Origin: Riptortus pedestris
Lineage: Eukaryota > Arthropoda > Insecta > Hemiptera > Alydidae
Direction of reading: 5' to 3'
Assembly: GCA_019009955.1 (NCBI GenBank)
Contig: CM032232.1
Location: forward strand, 72,969,001-73,033,000
Length of the DNA: 64,000 nt
In this document: piece by piece, positions 23,235 to 35,765 of the stretch
Numbering within the stretch: the stretch's first letter is position 1
How the letters are laid out: each line of letters begins with the position of its first letter
Program-made: the position numbers and the translations under genes
Notes under the pieces: model-generated
What the model was told of the DNA's origin: nothing
Seen by the model: the letters and a program-made list of their open reading frames with translations, nothing else
The model's database searches: none

Positions 23235-24434
23235 ACACATAGCTTACATTATTTTGAATTGGAACAAGAAAGGCCTTAATTTTGCATCCTAACATCCCCT
23301 CACTTGCTTCTCTAAGCTTGTTGGGGAAGTAAAGTCACCCGGCCTAAAAAATCAAAAATAAAGCTTGGCTCTTGTTTTGAAGCTTTTCTTGTAACTAAGC
23401 TCTAGGAGTCGGAAATATAAAACACAGAAAGTAGCTACGATTAACGGACGATTAATGAAGTTGTTCACCGTAATAAGAGTTTATATTCAATTTTCAGTAG
23501 ATAAATACGGGTATCCAACTTCAAAGGCTAAAGAAAGGTTAAAGAATAGTTCTGTTTATTTTACCCAGGGGTCAATTTTTTAAATGGGGCATACAGTAAT
23601 CTGTATATATGGGACTTTCTTGTTAGAATTGAATGTGGGGTGATTCTGAGAAATTGAAATTTTACACGTTTCCAAACTGCATTGCTAATCTAGGTCCAGT
23701 GATTAAGGTATTAAAACGTTGAGCCCAGAGAATGCTTTCTATAAGAGGAATAAAGATGATTAACATATTGTTTATGGAAAGTAGTAATGATCTTTAAATA
23801 ATTTAGTAAGAAAAGTTGAGTTGATGTAGGATCCTTTGCAACATCGAGCTGTAATGAAACTACTAATGGCTCTAAGGAAATACAGATGGTGCAAGTGTAC
23901 AGAAAATGGAACCAAGCACAAATAATTGTTTTATGGTACTCAAAATGGCACGTAGTGAAGATTAATCAGATATTAATTCAGATCAGAGATCAGATAATAA
24001 TTGCATCTCACTATACACTCCACTTTTCTCCTTAACTGGTATGAATTAAAAAAAAAATCAAATGTACATAAATGGAAGATTACTAAGGGCTGAGACTTAA
24101 AAGATAACACTCTGTTAATAATGGAGTTTAAAAAAAATAAAATATATAAAACAGGAGTTAAAAATGAAATAACTTTTTATATATAAAAATGGTGGACATT
24201 TTATGTTAATCCGTAATAAAATATAAAAGCTTTGAGGCACGTGAATATTGAGGCTCTGTGTAATGTAAATTTACCTATGCGTTTGCGGGTAAAGCGGCCG
24301 AGATTAAAGCCAATTTTTTTTTTATAAATGTACTCCTGTACGAATAACTTTCCATGGAGCTGGATCAAGAGGAGTACACATATTCAAAGTGAGTTATAAT
24401 GCGTTGCAGCTTCCATATTGCGAGAAGGAGCATG

Positions 24435-24471
<37 letters not shown>

Positions 24472-24868
24472 GCAACGACCGTTTAATTTTTTCTTTTTTT
24501 TCCTTCGTCAATTTATGACCTTACTACTTTAACTTAAGATTAAACAAAAAACTGGGATTATACAATTGTATTGAAAAATTATTATCAGAACTATTTATGG
24601 ATAGTTTAATGCATTATGGTGCATTTATTTGTCTTCTTGTGAGAACTAAAGTGTTCTTCTTCATTTTTGTTCTACTACTTCTTTTCTTTATGTGTGTATT
24701 CAAGAATACTCTCTGCATCACTTTGCTGATATTTCCAATCAGTCAAGTGGGGGCATCAAAATGCTTCTTTGTAATCAATTCACACCCCAAGCTCAAAGAA
24801 GTTATACTCACAGTAACTGAGTGGACTCTTTGTTATTTGAACATTTTCTTTTGATTCCGATTCCTTTT
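23235..24868. other. Unassigned AT-rich DNA with poly-T tract
   Basis: Contains a poly-T tract at 24437-24468. Frames are short and composition-driven (for example 24597-24854, phenylalanine-rich). Confidence 0.5.
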
Positions 24869-25330
24869 TAGCAGATGTGCTATAAGGAAAATGAGCTGTT
24901 GTACTTATTATACAGTTACTCACTTAAGCAAGGGAAGTCACTTGCTGTCTTTCCCTACGAGCGCATGCAAGTAGCTCTGAAGATGGTGACAATGGTCTTC
25001 GAATGCGCTTAGCGCTGAAATAAAAAAAAAGACTTGTGAAGCATTGGACGTCTTTTTCTCTCTCCACGTACACAATATTCTTCACTTCCAACAACACTGC
25101 TAGGAAATATTATACAGTTCTACAAAATTATGTTCAATTATTCGTCGAATATCCTATTTAGCCGATGACGAAAATGAGTTAAGTCTTAATGTTTATATGA
25201 CGTTTTGGAGGCCACATACCTTATTTAATCGTTACCAAACTCCATATTCCACCGTTTCTTTAAAAGCTAATTTTAAGTAGCTCGTTGAGCTCTTTTATTA
25301 ATTTTCTGATGGCTGCTTAGAGGCAGTAAA
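24869..25330 (+). mobile_element. Ancient, degenerate Helentron-like copy
   Basis: AGCAGATGTGCTATAAGGAA at 24872, GATGACGAAAATGAG at about 25163 and CGTTACCAAACTCCATATT at about 25229 follow family order with many changes. It immediately precedes the better copy F. Confidence 0.45.
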
Positions 25331-25342
25331 ATGCAAAATATT

Positions 25343-25464
25343 AGCAGATTTCCCTTAAGAGAAATCAGCTATTGAGGTTGTACTCATGATGGAGTTTTTG
25401 ATTTTTTTCTTCAAATGTCCATCGATCCTACCTAGGAGATGACGAAAATGAGGTCCGTTCAAAA

Positions 25465-25522
<58 letters not shown>

Positions 25523-26293
25523 CTGTTACCGCTCTAGCGGTCGCAATTTTTGTGTAATCGTTACCAAACTCGGTATTTAGTCGTTTTATGTAAAAAGAAA
25601 GATCAAGTTCGTTAACGGCAGAAATCGGACAAGGGGGAGGGGGGGGGTTTAGAGAGGGAGAATTTTGAAAATTCGAAATATCTCCGTTAATATAAGTCGG
25701 ATCGAAAAAGTGTATAGAATCAATCTTATTGAAAATTAAATACACTATAAATGATGTTATATACATTTATTCTCTATCTTGAATATTAACTGAGATATTT
25801 ACATTTTTCAGTTTTCAGCCTTCAGTAAATCCCCACTTCTAGTAGTGTTACATAAATAATGCTCTGTTATATCATAAAAGATATTAATTGAAGCCTAAAT
25901 ACCAAATATTGTATTCATTGAACTTTTACTTTGTGAGATATATACAAATACGTTCTGTTGACCCCCCGCCCCCCTTCTTTTGTTTTTGGATTACTAAAAT
26001 TTGAGTGACTGAGATAAAACTGATTCTGATTCATTACAAATTACACCACTAGCTTTAGTAAATTGTTTTCAATTAAATTAATATGTTATATTCAAATATA
26101 TTCAATTAATTGTTTGTCTTTCCGGTCTATCTATGCAGCGCTACGAGGTTGGCTTGCCTGTTGGTTTACAATTCAGCCTTGTATTGAACATTTACTGAGC
26201 ATTCATGGTAGTGTTACCTGTATGTATATTTATCTATTGTAAACCTTCACGTGGGAAATCTGCTTAGTTTACGCAGCCCCTGCGTGACGGACT
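25343..26293 (+). mobile_element. Helentron-like element, copy F (longest)
   Basis: The 5' palindrome is at 25343, a perfect-looking (TA)n core at 25467-25518 and the G-rich segment at 25633. The long 3' variant includes TTCAGTAAATCCCCACTTCT (25822) and ATACAAATACGTTCTGTTGA (25945). It has the subterminal GTGGGAAATCTGCTTAG at about 26251 and an intact hairpin ACGCAG-CCC-CTGCGT with GACGGACT at the end. At 951 bases it is the longest copy here. Confidence 0.92.
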
Positions 26294-26598
26294 TTTTTAA
26301 AAATAAATAATTATCTTATAATTATAAATAATAAAGGGTCGCATCGAAAAATATGTTGTGACCAAAATATGGTAAGATAATATTTGCTTTGCTTTCAAAT
26401 ACGAAAAAAACCCCAAATTAATTGTTTCTATTCGTTTCCAGTCTTCATTACACCCCTACATCTTTCTCCATAACCTAATACATGTATAAATATTTCGTGT
26501 CTAGCTAAACCTTAATTTGGTGTTTGCACATGGATCTTCTTAAGGGGTGTTGAAAATGGAATGAGGATGATTTAATTCAGGTTATTTTATTTTATTTT

Positions 26599-27189
26599 AG
26601 CAGATTTCCCTTAAGGGAAATCAGCTATTGAGGTCGCACTCATGACGCGATTTTCGAAAATTTTCTTCAAATGTCCATCGATCCTACCCAGGAGATGACG
26701 AAAATGAGGTCCGTTCAAAATTATATATATATTTGTCTGTTAACGCTCTAGCGGTCGCAATTTTTGTTTGATCGTTACCAAATTCGATATTTAAACGTTT
26801 TATGCAAAAAGACAGATCAAGTTCGTTAATGGCTGATATCGTAACAGTGGGAGTGGGGGGTTTAGAGGGGGGATTTTAGAAAATTCAAAATATCTCCGTT
26901 ACCATACGTCGGATCAAAAATCGTATAAAACCAATCTTATTGCAAATTAAATTTAGTATAAATATTGTTCTATACATTTATTCTCTATCTTGAATATTAA
27001 CCGAGATATTTGCATTTTTATTAATTGTAACGGACGAAATGAGATCGACTAACTTCGGGTCTAGTCGTGAGTTTCCGTCAAATGCTAGTTCGGCCGTTCC
27101 TGCAATTGTTCGACTTTCGTGAAATTTCTCTATTGTAAAACTTCACGTGGGAAATCTGCTTAGTTTACGCAGCCCCGGCGTGACGGACT
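26599..27189 (+). mobile_element. Helentron-like element, copy G
   Basis: Exact 5' palindrome, minimal TA core (26723-26732), G-rich segment at 26850 and a 3' variant with the GAGATCGACTAACTTCGGG block. The subterminal repeat and terminal hairpin (ACGCAG-CCC-CGGCGT) are at 27140-27186, followed by T-rich target DNA. This is one of the best-preserved copies. Confidence 0.93.
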
Positions 27190-27693
27190 TTTTTTTTTTT
27201 TTTGTTAACCTAAACTACCTAAAATAAAAATATATTTAATTTAATATTTTAATTTTCCATTCGTTAGACAATGCAATAATGAGTAAGTGAAGTAGTGGTC
27301 TATGTAATCAATTACTTCTTTTTATTTTATAATTTTAACCGATGAGGACACCTTGGTTATTGTTATAAAAGAAAAAAGAAATACTGGACTGTTGCTTTTC
27401 TTCACCTTAGCAAAGAATTCAATAGATTACCGAATCATTTTTGGTATGATTTTCTTTTAAATAGAAATAGATAAATTATAAATCAAGGAACTGAATTCCT
27501 AGCTCCACGACTGGAATATACCTCTTATTTATTTTAATAACTAAATAACAATAAAGCATAGTGTGTAAGCCCTGTGCCTCTAAATCTATTTTAGTTCATT
27601 TAAAGTGGTTCTTAACTCGGCTAGCCACAATCGGATAAGCAGCTTCCTCACATGCTCTTCCCTTGATGAAACCCAACTCTGTCGGAGCCTCTC

Positions 27694-27763
<70 letters not shown>

Positions 27764-28821
27764 CACTTATAATGACAAAGTTCTTTTTGGACTCTATATT
27801 TGTTTATAGAACAGCAGGAGTATTTTTTTATGAGAACATATTTTTTTCTATGATAAATGACATTTGATCTGAATAGCGGAGAAAATAATAATGTTGGAAA
27901 GAGGTTGGGGATTTCTTCACTTTAGCCTGTTTCTTTTCGATATTGTTAGTGATTTATAATACCGCTATTTAAATATGTCTATTTTTAAAGAATTAAAAAA
28001 CTATACATGAAGGAAGTTACCTACCTATTACCTCCTCGATTTTAAGAAACTTTGAAGTTGTTTTTGTTAATAATGGATCTTATTATTATACCAGTGTTCT
28101 TAAATCAGAAGATGTGGCATTTAAGACATTTCATAGGTTTAGAATATTGCATAAAACACAGAAATGTAGAAGAGGACACTATATGAAGCATGCTTTTAAG
28201 CAACTTCTGTAAGGCTTCCCTTTCTTTTTCAATTTCCATGAATTTTATTTTTATCGTTTTCCATAAATTCTTATAATAATAAGAATATAATATAGAATAT
28301 AATATTCTATATAATGTGATCACCATAAATAATCTTCAATTTTCTACCCAATCATCACCAAGATGACCACAACAAAACGTTCTACTTACTCTCTCTTCTC
28401 GTCTTCAAGCGTTATTGCCTTACGTTTTATTTTCTTCTAGCTCCCATCCTTATTCATGTTCTTAAAAGTTATATAAAAGCGTTCGCATTCATTTAAAACT
28501 TTTCAATCACTTTCTCTCTTTATAGGTTTCATTTTGGAGAGTTTTCCCTGAATATAAACTTGTTTAATTTATTCAGTTAGAATGAGCAGTTAGTTTCCTT
28601 GGCTCTTTTCCTCTTTTTTCTTGGAAACAGTGATCGATTATTCGTTCAGGTTATTTGTAACAGGCGTATTTGCTTATAAATTGTAGTTTTACCCAGATAA
28701 TATGTTTGTCATTTCTGGCTAAACTGTAAAATCATTGTGTTCTACAGTTTCAAGACTGGATTTGGCTTCAGCTACGTCAACATAAAGTTGTCACTTTTGT
28801 CCTTAACACTTAATCCATACT

Positions 28822-28877
<56 letters not shown>

Positions 28878-29745
28878 TATTTTTCATTTTACATTGCTGG
28901 AAAGTATTTCCATTGAATATTCGCAAACAAATAATAATTCAAAAGCTGGAGTAGATAAACGAACTCCTCACAATGAATATACACACATATACATTTTGTA
29001 GTTGACCCAAATGCCACCAGCCCTATTCCTACATCCGAAATTAGCTGATGAGATAGCCATCAGAGCAAAGGTGTTAGTTCGGAACCAAACGATTTCAAAG
29101 TTGAGTTTTGGGTTCCATTGCCATGAATGCAAAAATAATTTATGTAATGACTACTTACCTAATTAAAATCCGTAATTCCTCTCTGTGTAGAAAAGAGCAA
29201 ACTGAATTTAGACCATCTCGATTAGCGCGAGTTACATGAAATTGGGGGTTTGGCATGACAAAAAAAAATAATTTAATTAATAACTGATATTGTAAATACA
29301 ATCATGAATGAATTATTTAATGAGATAATGATTACACAATCAAAATGTGATATTAGAATGTAAATTTCCCCTTGAGAAAGAACCTGTAATTCGGAACCCG
29401 TCGGGATGGAATAAGAATAGAATAGAATAGAATATATATTTATTTGTTAAGTGTTTACATCTTGTACAAATTAAATAAACAACAAGTCTGTATTTTTAAA
29501 TAAATAATTGAATCCAAGTTCTTGATATCAACAATAATATGAAAATAAAGACAAACAAAAAAAAGCAATATAGTGTAAATAGTAAAATAGAGTACATAAA
29601 AGATAACTAAAAGCATTCTATAAACCCTTTTCTGTCTTAATATAACATTTACTGGAGTGTGGTTCATCAGCACTTATAGATTCCAGAGTATTGCATGCTG
29701 AAATGATGAAGCAGTAAATCTTGTGTGTAGAAGGAATTATAAGTA
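27190..29745. other. Unassigned AT-rich DNA with several microsatellites
   Basis: Holds (TA)n-(TG)n at 27696-27762, (TA)n at 28826-28875 and a short AATAG pentamer run at 29409-29432. Short frames (28105-28326, 29455-29673) are AT-driven. No gene recognised. Confidence 0.6.
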
Positions 29746-29750
29746 ATAAT
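29746..29750. repeat. Target-site duplication (left) of LTR element
   Basis: ATAAT directly before the TG of the left LTR; matched by ATAAT at 31633-31637 after the CA of the right LTR. Confidence 0.9.
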
Positions 29751-29890
29751 TGAAATAAAAAGCTTTGTTATACCTGAAGCTAGGCTTTAATTAACACAAT
29801 AGAACATTGTTAACAAAGATCAGATGTTAGTGAACATATGATTTAGTAATAACAAATCTAACAATATCATTTTGGGAATAATTTATATCA
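29751..29890 (-). repeat. LTR (3' LTR of the minus-strand element)
   Basis: 140 bases, starting TGAAATAAAAAGC and ending ATTTATATCA. It differs from the other LTR by only a few bases, which indicates a fairly recent insertion. Confidence 0.93.
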
Positions 29891-29901
29891 TTCATCCCCT
29901 C

Positions 29902-31469
29902 CTAGGTAGTGTAATCTTGTAGGTAGGCAGGTCGTTGTCGGACCCGAGAGCTTCTGCGTAGTTCACCAGATGATATAGGGGTTGGGCTCGGAGAAACTGC
30001 AGGCGAGGGTGTCTCAGGAGAAGATGGATCAGCTGATGTTTTGCCATTACCTTCTACATGAATTTGATGATATTCTACCGGATAATCAGACTGTGTGGTT
30101 TCCTGTTTTGAACAGTCCTCCTCCCTACAATGAAAGTCCTCTCCAGTTGGCGCTAAGTTTCTCGTGGATACCGTAGTCTCCCGGCCGTCAGGCAGCCTTA
30201 TGTGAGCATACTCCGGGTTTACTTCCAGTAAGGTGACTTCATCGACATATGGTTCATATTTGGAATGTCTTACAGGTCTTCTCATCAACACCTGTCCAGG
30301 AGAAGTTAACCACGAGGGTGTTGAGGGACCGCAACTAGATTTTCGCTGATGTTTAAATAATCGTTCATGAGGCGTTTCAGCTCTGCACATATTTTACAAG
30401 TAGAGGTCATTTTTTTTATTTCCTCCAAGGAATAGGGCAAATTTTTGGATTTCACCCAGTGATACATTCGGGTTACCCCAGGATGGCAGAGGGCATCATG
30501 GAGAGCCTTCAGTTTTGTTGTGGCGCAGTCAATCGCTGAACATATGCGTGATAATGCATCAGCGGCTCCATTTTGTTTCCCCGGTCTATAAATAATTTCG
30601 TAATCATAACATGATAATTCTAGTCTCCAGCGCATTATTTTCTCATTTTTTATTTTACCTTGTTGTTTGTTGTCAAACATAAAGGAAACTGACCTTTGGT
30701 CTGTAACTAGGCGGAAGTGTCTTCCTATCAAATAGTGCCTCCACTTTTTTACTGCCTCAATGATTGCATATGCTTCCTTCTCCACTGAATGATGTCGTTG
30801 TTCAGAATGAGTAAGTGTTCATGAAAAGAATGCCACTGGTCGTCCATGCTGGGATAAGGTTGCTCCTATTGCTTGATCAGAGGCATCAGTCTCGACAGTA
30901 AATACCGCTTCCTCATCTACAGCAGAAACAAGTGCCTTTTCTATATCATTTTTGAGTTGTTCAAAAGTTTCTTTCGCCATGTCCGGTAAAGGAAACCTTT
31001 TACTCGTAAGGTCATTAATTTTCTGTGAAAATTTAGGTATGAAATTTGAAAAATGTGAAAACATACCTATTGCCCTTCGAAGTGAATGAGTATCTGTTGG
31101 GAGAGGGAGCTCCCGTAGTGCTTTTAATCGTTCCGGATCCGGGCGTATCGTCCTATCGCTTATGATATAGCCTAACAACTTAATCGACCTCAATGAAAAA
31201 ACACTCTTACCTTCATTAATTGTCAGTCCATACTTATCTACTGCTGCCATGAATTTCCGAAGGTTTTTGTCATGTTCTTCTTGATTCCGTCCACAGACAG
31301 TAATATCGTCTAAGTATGCATATACACCTGTAAACTTCTCAGTGGCAATAATGTAGTCGATCATTCTCTGAAAGCAAGCAACTCCATTGCGAACACCAAA
31401 TGGTATGCGTTTGAATTGCCATAACTTACCACACGCTGATATAAAACTTACTTTTCTTAATTTATCCAT
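29902..31469 (-). pseudogene. Gypsy pol remnant: RT (partial), RNase H, integrase ends
   Basis: On the minus strand, 31469-30819 gives the later half of reverse transcriptase, beginning near the QFKRIPFG motif, with the catalytic YLDD box. It continues into RNase H with its DASDQAIGATL start. A TGA at 30819-30821 stops it, and the same frame then continues (30816-30306) through RNase H (EKEAYAIIEA, LVTDQ, ADALSR) into the integrase zinc-binding region, where the Cys pair is CKIC. There the frame changes. The next frame (30390-29902) begins just before the integrase C-terminal region (HERLFKHQR, RLPDGRETTVS) and ends in a proline-rich tail with stop TAG at 29902-29904. The integrase D,D,E core is missing between the two. 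The TGA is plausibly a CGA codon lost by C-to-T change. Non-functional. Confidence 0.9.
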
Positions 31470-31491
31470 TATGTAATTGTGTTAATTAAAT

Positions 31492-31632
31492 TGAAATAAA
31501 AAGCTTTGTTATACCTGAAGCTAGGCTTTAATTAACACAATAGAACATTGTTAACAAAGATGAGATGTTAGTGAACATATGATTTAGTAATAACAAATCT
31601 AACAATATCATTTTTGAGAATAATTTATATCA
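31492..31632 (-). repeat. LTR (5' LTR of the minus-strand element)
   Basis: 141 bases, nearly identical to 29751-29890. Only 22 bases separate its inner edge from the ATG-like codon where RT sequence begins, so the leader, gag and early pol were removed in one deletion. Confidence 0.93.
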
Positions 31633-31637
31633 ATAAT

Positions 31638-32372
31638 ACGTATTAAACTAAAGGTTTAAGGAATGTTTATTTTTTACTTTACTGGACTCAAGGCATTGAA
31701 GACAGAATCTGTGGTTGATTTCACAATACATATGTCCGATTCATAGAACCACAAACATTTTAAAAAAAAGTCATGGGATATGACATATGCCATTCATGAC
31801 AATGAATCCACACTGTAAAGCAAACGTCTACATAACTTTTAGTAATAAAGTCCCAAGAGGAACCGCTAATATCCATTTGTGACCCTCGCCTTAATTCAGA
31901 GGAAGATGGTCTTCCTTCGGGAAATCTTATTTTATTCCGCCCGCAGAATGCGCTGGCTTTCCCATCTAGAGACTGCAAGGAGTCAAGACATATCCCAATA
32001 TGGCCCTGCCATCCCTTCCAGACGGTCTAGGTTCATTCCCCTTCAAACTTTTACGCCCTTGCTATAAAACTCTCTGCCTTTACTGTTCCACACCATGATC
32101 TAGGAACCACAGAGTAACTCTGCTTTTATCTTCCGACCTACATATATGTATGAAATATGCTCTCCTCCGGAGTAGAATAATATAACAACGTTAGGGAAAA
32201 AGAAACAAACAAAAATAAACCCGAAACCAAAATGAACACGAGAGGTAGTAAATCTCACTATAGAATTTCTTTCGTAAAGGATGGGGCAATGTTCCACATT
32301 TTTACGAAGAAACCTCGAATACTAACATCTATAACATTCTCTACAACTCGAATCTCCTCTTTTATGTTTTGA
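31638..32372. other. Unassigned DNA
   Basis: Short frames only (for example 31760-31978 minus and 31879-32067 plus overlap each other). No family signature. Confidence 0.4.
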
Positions 32373-32942
32373 GTGGTGCTGGTTACCCATGGGCCGCATC
32401 TCAAATACGGGGTTAACCCAATGACACAGGTTAACACAATCTGGACATATAATTTGAAATTGCTGTATTCGATTCCGAAGGACCAGAGCTTCTGCTATCT
32501 CGGAGTACATTTTGACACAGGACTTACATGCCGGCATCATATCCACATTGAATTGCAACAAGTACACACACGACTTACACAAATATACCCTTTAATTAAC
32601 AAAAATACACCACCGAAACTGACTTGAGCAACACTGCTTTACAAACCACTCATACTCCCTATATTAACATGCGCATGCCCAGTCTGGCTGGGCATCAGCA
32701 ACACACACAAAAAGAAAATGCAGTCCTTCCAGAGCAAAGTACTTCGGATAGCGGCAAATGCTCCCTGGTTTGTTAGGAACAGCCAAATCCACAGGGAATT
32801 GGAGGTGGCTCCTATTTCAGTTCATCTTCAACAACTTGTAAGGAAATATCATGACTGCCTCCCGATGACAAGTTATAATTTAGGTTCAACCACTGAAGAA
32901 CGACTACGTCCAAGATTGCACCAAAATATAATAATTTTGTAA
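32373..32942 (+). pseudogene. Jockey-like LINE ORF2, region after the RT catalytic core
   Basis: One frame runs 32373-32942, interrupted by a single TGA at 32625-32627. It encodes the C-terminal part of a jockey-type ORF2: FCYLGVHFDTGLTCRHHIH, then LINKNTPPKLT, ILTCACPVWLGISNTHKKKMQ and QSKVLRIAANAPWFVRN, ending RLRPRLHQN. The YADD-containing part is absent upstream, so the insertion is 5'-truncated. Polyadenylation or an A tail was not evident after the stop. It is the same general clade as the element at the left edge, but a different family. Confidence 0.85.
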
Positions 32943-33955
32943 CAAAGCTTATTAAAATACTTTGTGTATAATACTTATGCATTGGTCCAAATAAATTTTC
33001 TTTCTTCTTCTGTATTCGATTTATAGTTGGGAATTTCCTACAACCTTATGAAGTATTTAAACTGATAAAGGTGCTTGGGAATGGCTGGGTATGCAGATTA
33101 TTTCTTTACTGACAATCACAGTGTCTCTGAGCCGTATGTTTCAATTGAGTAGTAGGGTGAGAGTTGACAAGGAGTTTGAGCTTGCTAAATTTGTTTTGAT
33201 AAATTGTTATATACATGCCAGGAGATTAGAACCTCAGTCTTTTGATTGTTTAGCAATTATTGTTGTTTTAATTGTATAAGTGATATTTATTTTCTATTAA
33301 AACAGGGACGAGAATGTATTTATTCATTTTTTTTTTCTTGACTAATTTAACTACAAGTTTATTAATGAGATTAGACTGCAGGACGAAAATTTGAAATTAC
33401 TTCGTTACCATTGACGGAGCTTAGTAATTTCATAATCCCTGATGTTCATAATAAAGCAAGACATTGCATGAAATGTTTTCCTGTGAAACTCCAAAGCTTA
33501 TAATACTCAAGGAAATAAGGAGATTACTCTCCACTATATGACGACGCCTCTTGTGGCAACACTATTTTGAAAATTCTTACAATCATCTAGGATCTGCCGA
33601 GCAGACCACTCGAGAATGGGAGAGCAAAAGCGGGGTCCCCATTCTACATCAAAGGGAGCGATTCGAGGGATAGTCTAGAGTCTCGGCCACACCCCGTTGG
33701 GGTACCATTGGGAAAGTTTCCATCAGTATTGTAACTGTTTCACAAAAACTGACGGTTTTACAGCCATGATTATCATTTTTAAGTTCAGAATCGAGGATAT
33801 AAAATCTGTATGCCTAATCTTTTTTTTTTTTTTTCTTTTTCTAATATTGCTCTAGACATTCTTTAAAATTCTTTTAAAATAACAATATTGTATCGCTCAT
33901 AAGGTGGAAAAATAACGTTTAACTAATATTTTACTGGGTTTTGGTTTATTTTAGG
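32943..33955. other. Unassigned DNA including a GC-richer patch
   Basis: About 33535-33720 is GC-richer than its surroundings (AGAGCAAAAGCGGGGTCCCC; CACACCCCGTTGGGGTACC) but carries no recognisable frame. Poly-T at 33820-33834. Confidence 0.4.
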
Positions 33956-33959
33956 TAAA

Positions 33960-34425
33960 TAAGTTTCTATTTTATTTTTATTTTTGTGATTCTACCCTTC
34001 TTATCTCCTTCCTAATTGCTGTATGTTATTAGCCGAATTTTTTTTCTGTTTTGGTATCTAGCCACAAAGACTCAGTTTTTTTCAATTTTACTTTCCTGAT
34101 CCCAAAATGTAAACATTAATTTAATATGTAAGTTTATTTAAAGAAATATTTTTTATAGTTGGTTTGATAATAAAATGTACTATTGAGCTACGTTAATTTA
34201 CATTTTTTATTAGTATTCTGGTAAATTCCACCCTCATCTCTTTTTGGTTTTCTGTTATGATTTTCACCAATTTTGACTTTTTAAATAACTTTTGGTTTTG
34301 ATTCCCTTAAAGCTCACTTCTTTTTATTATGTGCTCATGGTGATGTGATTTTTTTTCGTATCAATTTCATTTGTGTAAAAGTTTTCTAAACCGAATATTT
34401 TATTGTCTTTATAAAGATCATCTTA
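33960..34425 (+). repeat. Unclassified dispersed repeat, copy 2
   Basis: Collinear with 19990-20460 (GGTATCTAGCCACAAAGACT; ATAATAAAATGTACTATTGA; TTTATAAAGATCATCTTATT). No coding potential seen. Confidence 0.7.
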
Positions 34426-34440
34426 TTGAAACATGGATAA

Positions 34441-35520
34441 GAAGCACAAGTGCTAAAATATTAGTAAAACGTTATTTCATTCAATTGATCAAGTCTTTCT
34501 GACAATTATAACTTGTTTTTTTAATTTTAATAAAACTTGGCGGTTGCTGCCAGAGATATATGCACAAATTTGCTTCAGACCAAATCTTTTACAAAATTAT
34601 TATCACCCTAGTTATTATAATCATCGAAATCGTAGAATAGGAAAATAGTGGAATAGCAACATTTGAAAAACAATCTCATTTATTTATTTTTCTTCAAGTT
34701 TAACCTCCCATTTATCTGCTCTTAGGAGTTTGTAAACATAGACTGCGATTCCGAATTAACCTTCAGAGCATTCACGTCAAAATTCAACTACCGCTAAATT
34801 TTCAGAAAGTAGTAGGTTGGAATCAATAGCTGAAAATGTTTCATAGCTGGCCGAACTTCTGTTGCTGAGCTGCATAGAGAATGTTAGGTAACATGTAACA
34901 TTTGAGTAATTAATGAAACATGTAATCATCAGGCTTGTAAATTTGCTGTTCAATGTTTTCATTAATGTTCCAAAGTCCAACCTGTGTTGTTAATGTCGTT
35001 CCTTATGAGCCTAAACCTATGGTTTCCCCTCAAGCTTTAGTGTTGTGGACCCTTAATATAGAATTAAAGTTTTTGAACATGAAGGGTATATTTTTTTTTT
35101 CTATTTAAAGCTTTAATGTCAATAAAATTTTACTTAAAAGGGAAGGTATACAGCAGTCCTCGTTTTGGTGCTTTGATAACTTGTCTCGGGAATTCGGAAT
35201 TCAGCATAAATGGGTTCAGGTCCTTTACGCTGTGACCATTTACTAATTTAACTGAGCAAATAATGTTATCAGCTTGAGCTGAACAGCTGTTCTATTCTGA
35301 ACAAAGGGACGTGAGATCGGTAAATTTACCTTTGCAATGGCAAATTTGCCCACCCATTCGCAATCAAGCCTCCGACGAAATGGGTTATGCAAGGTAATTG
35401 ATTGACTCAAATGCTCATCCAATTTTTATTGCTGCCCTAATTAATAATTTTTTCATTTAACGGGACTAATGTTGTATTAATCCAAATTTTCAACGGTAGT
35501 AATTTATCTTCGAATGTGTC
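34441..35520. other. Unassigned AT-rich DNA
   Basis: No repeat family or gene recognised. Confidence 0.4.
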
Positions 35521-35524
35521 ACAT

Positions 35525-35765
35525 ATTTCGAATGTATAGTTGGTTTGATAATAACCTGAACTATTGAGTTGTATTAATTTACATTTCTTATTAGTACTTA
35601 GGGAACCCCGTCGTTATCTCTTTCCGTTTTCTGTTATGATTTACAACAATTTTAAATCAGGAAAATTAAATCAGGTCTCAAATTAAATGAGACTCATCTT
35701 TCATTCTTGTTTTGTGGGTAGATGTAGATGTGATTTTTGTCGGGTCAATCAACTGCATGGTTATT
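35525..35765 (+). repeat. Unclassified dispersed repeat, copy 3 (partial)
   Basis: TATAGTTGGTTTGATAATAA, TTAATTTACATTTCTTATTA and TTTTCTGTTATGATTT match copy 2 in order, from its middle to near its end. Confidence 0.6.

Larger units (their letters stand above)
29751..31632 (-). mobile_element. Internally deleted Gypsy-type (Metaviridae) LTR retrotransposon
   Basis: A complete insertion with near-identical LTRs at both ends, each TG...CA, flanked by the 5-bp target duplication ATAAT (29746-29750 and 31633-31637). The element reads on the minus strand. Only the middle of reverse transcriptase, RNase H, the start of integrase and the integrase tail remain. Gag, protease, the first part of RT and the integrase catalytic core are absent. 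A polypurine tract (AGGAGGGGATGAA on the minus strand, 29891-29903) abuts the 3' LTR as expected. No primer-binding site is recognisable. At 1.88 kb it is far shorter than a usual Gypsy element of about 5 kb, and it cannot be autonomous. Confidence 0.93.

Noticed and set aside
24437..24468. Long poly-T as a retroposon tail in reverse
   Set aside because: No target duplication or recognisable retroposon body next to it.
25428..25766. 112-codon reverse frame with PPPPP and IYIYIY
   Set aside because: Runs through the G-rich segment and (TA)n core of a Helentron-like copy. The similar frame at 50062-50343 has the same cause.
29000..29130. tRNA-like stretch (GGTGTTAGTTCGGAACC...GGGTTCC)
   Set aside because: Box spacing and the body do not match the SINE family; the similarity is too weak.
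29902..31469. A working retrovirus-like pol gene
   Set aside because: It contains an in-frame TGA, a frame change and large deletions including the integrase core, so it is a remnant.
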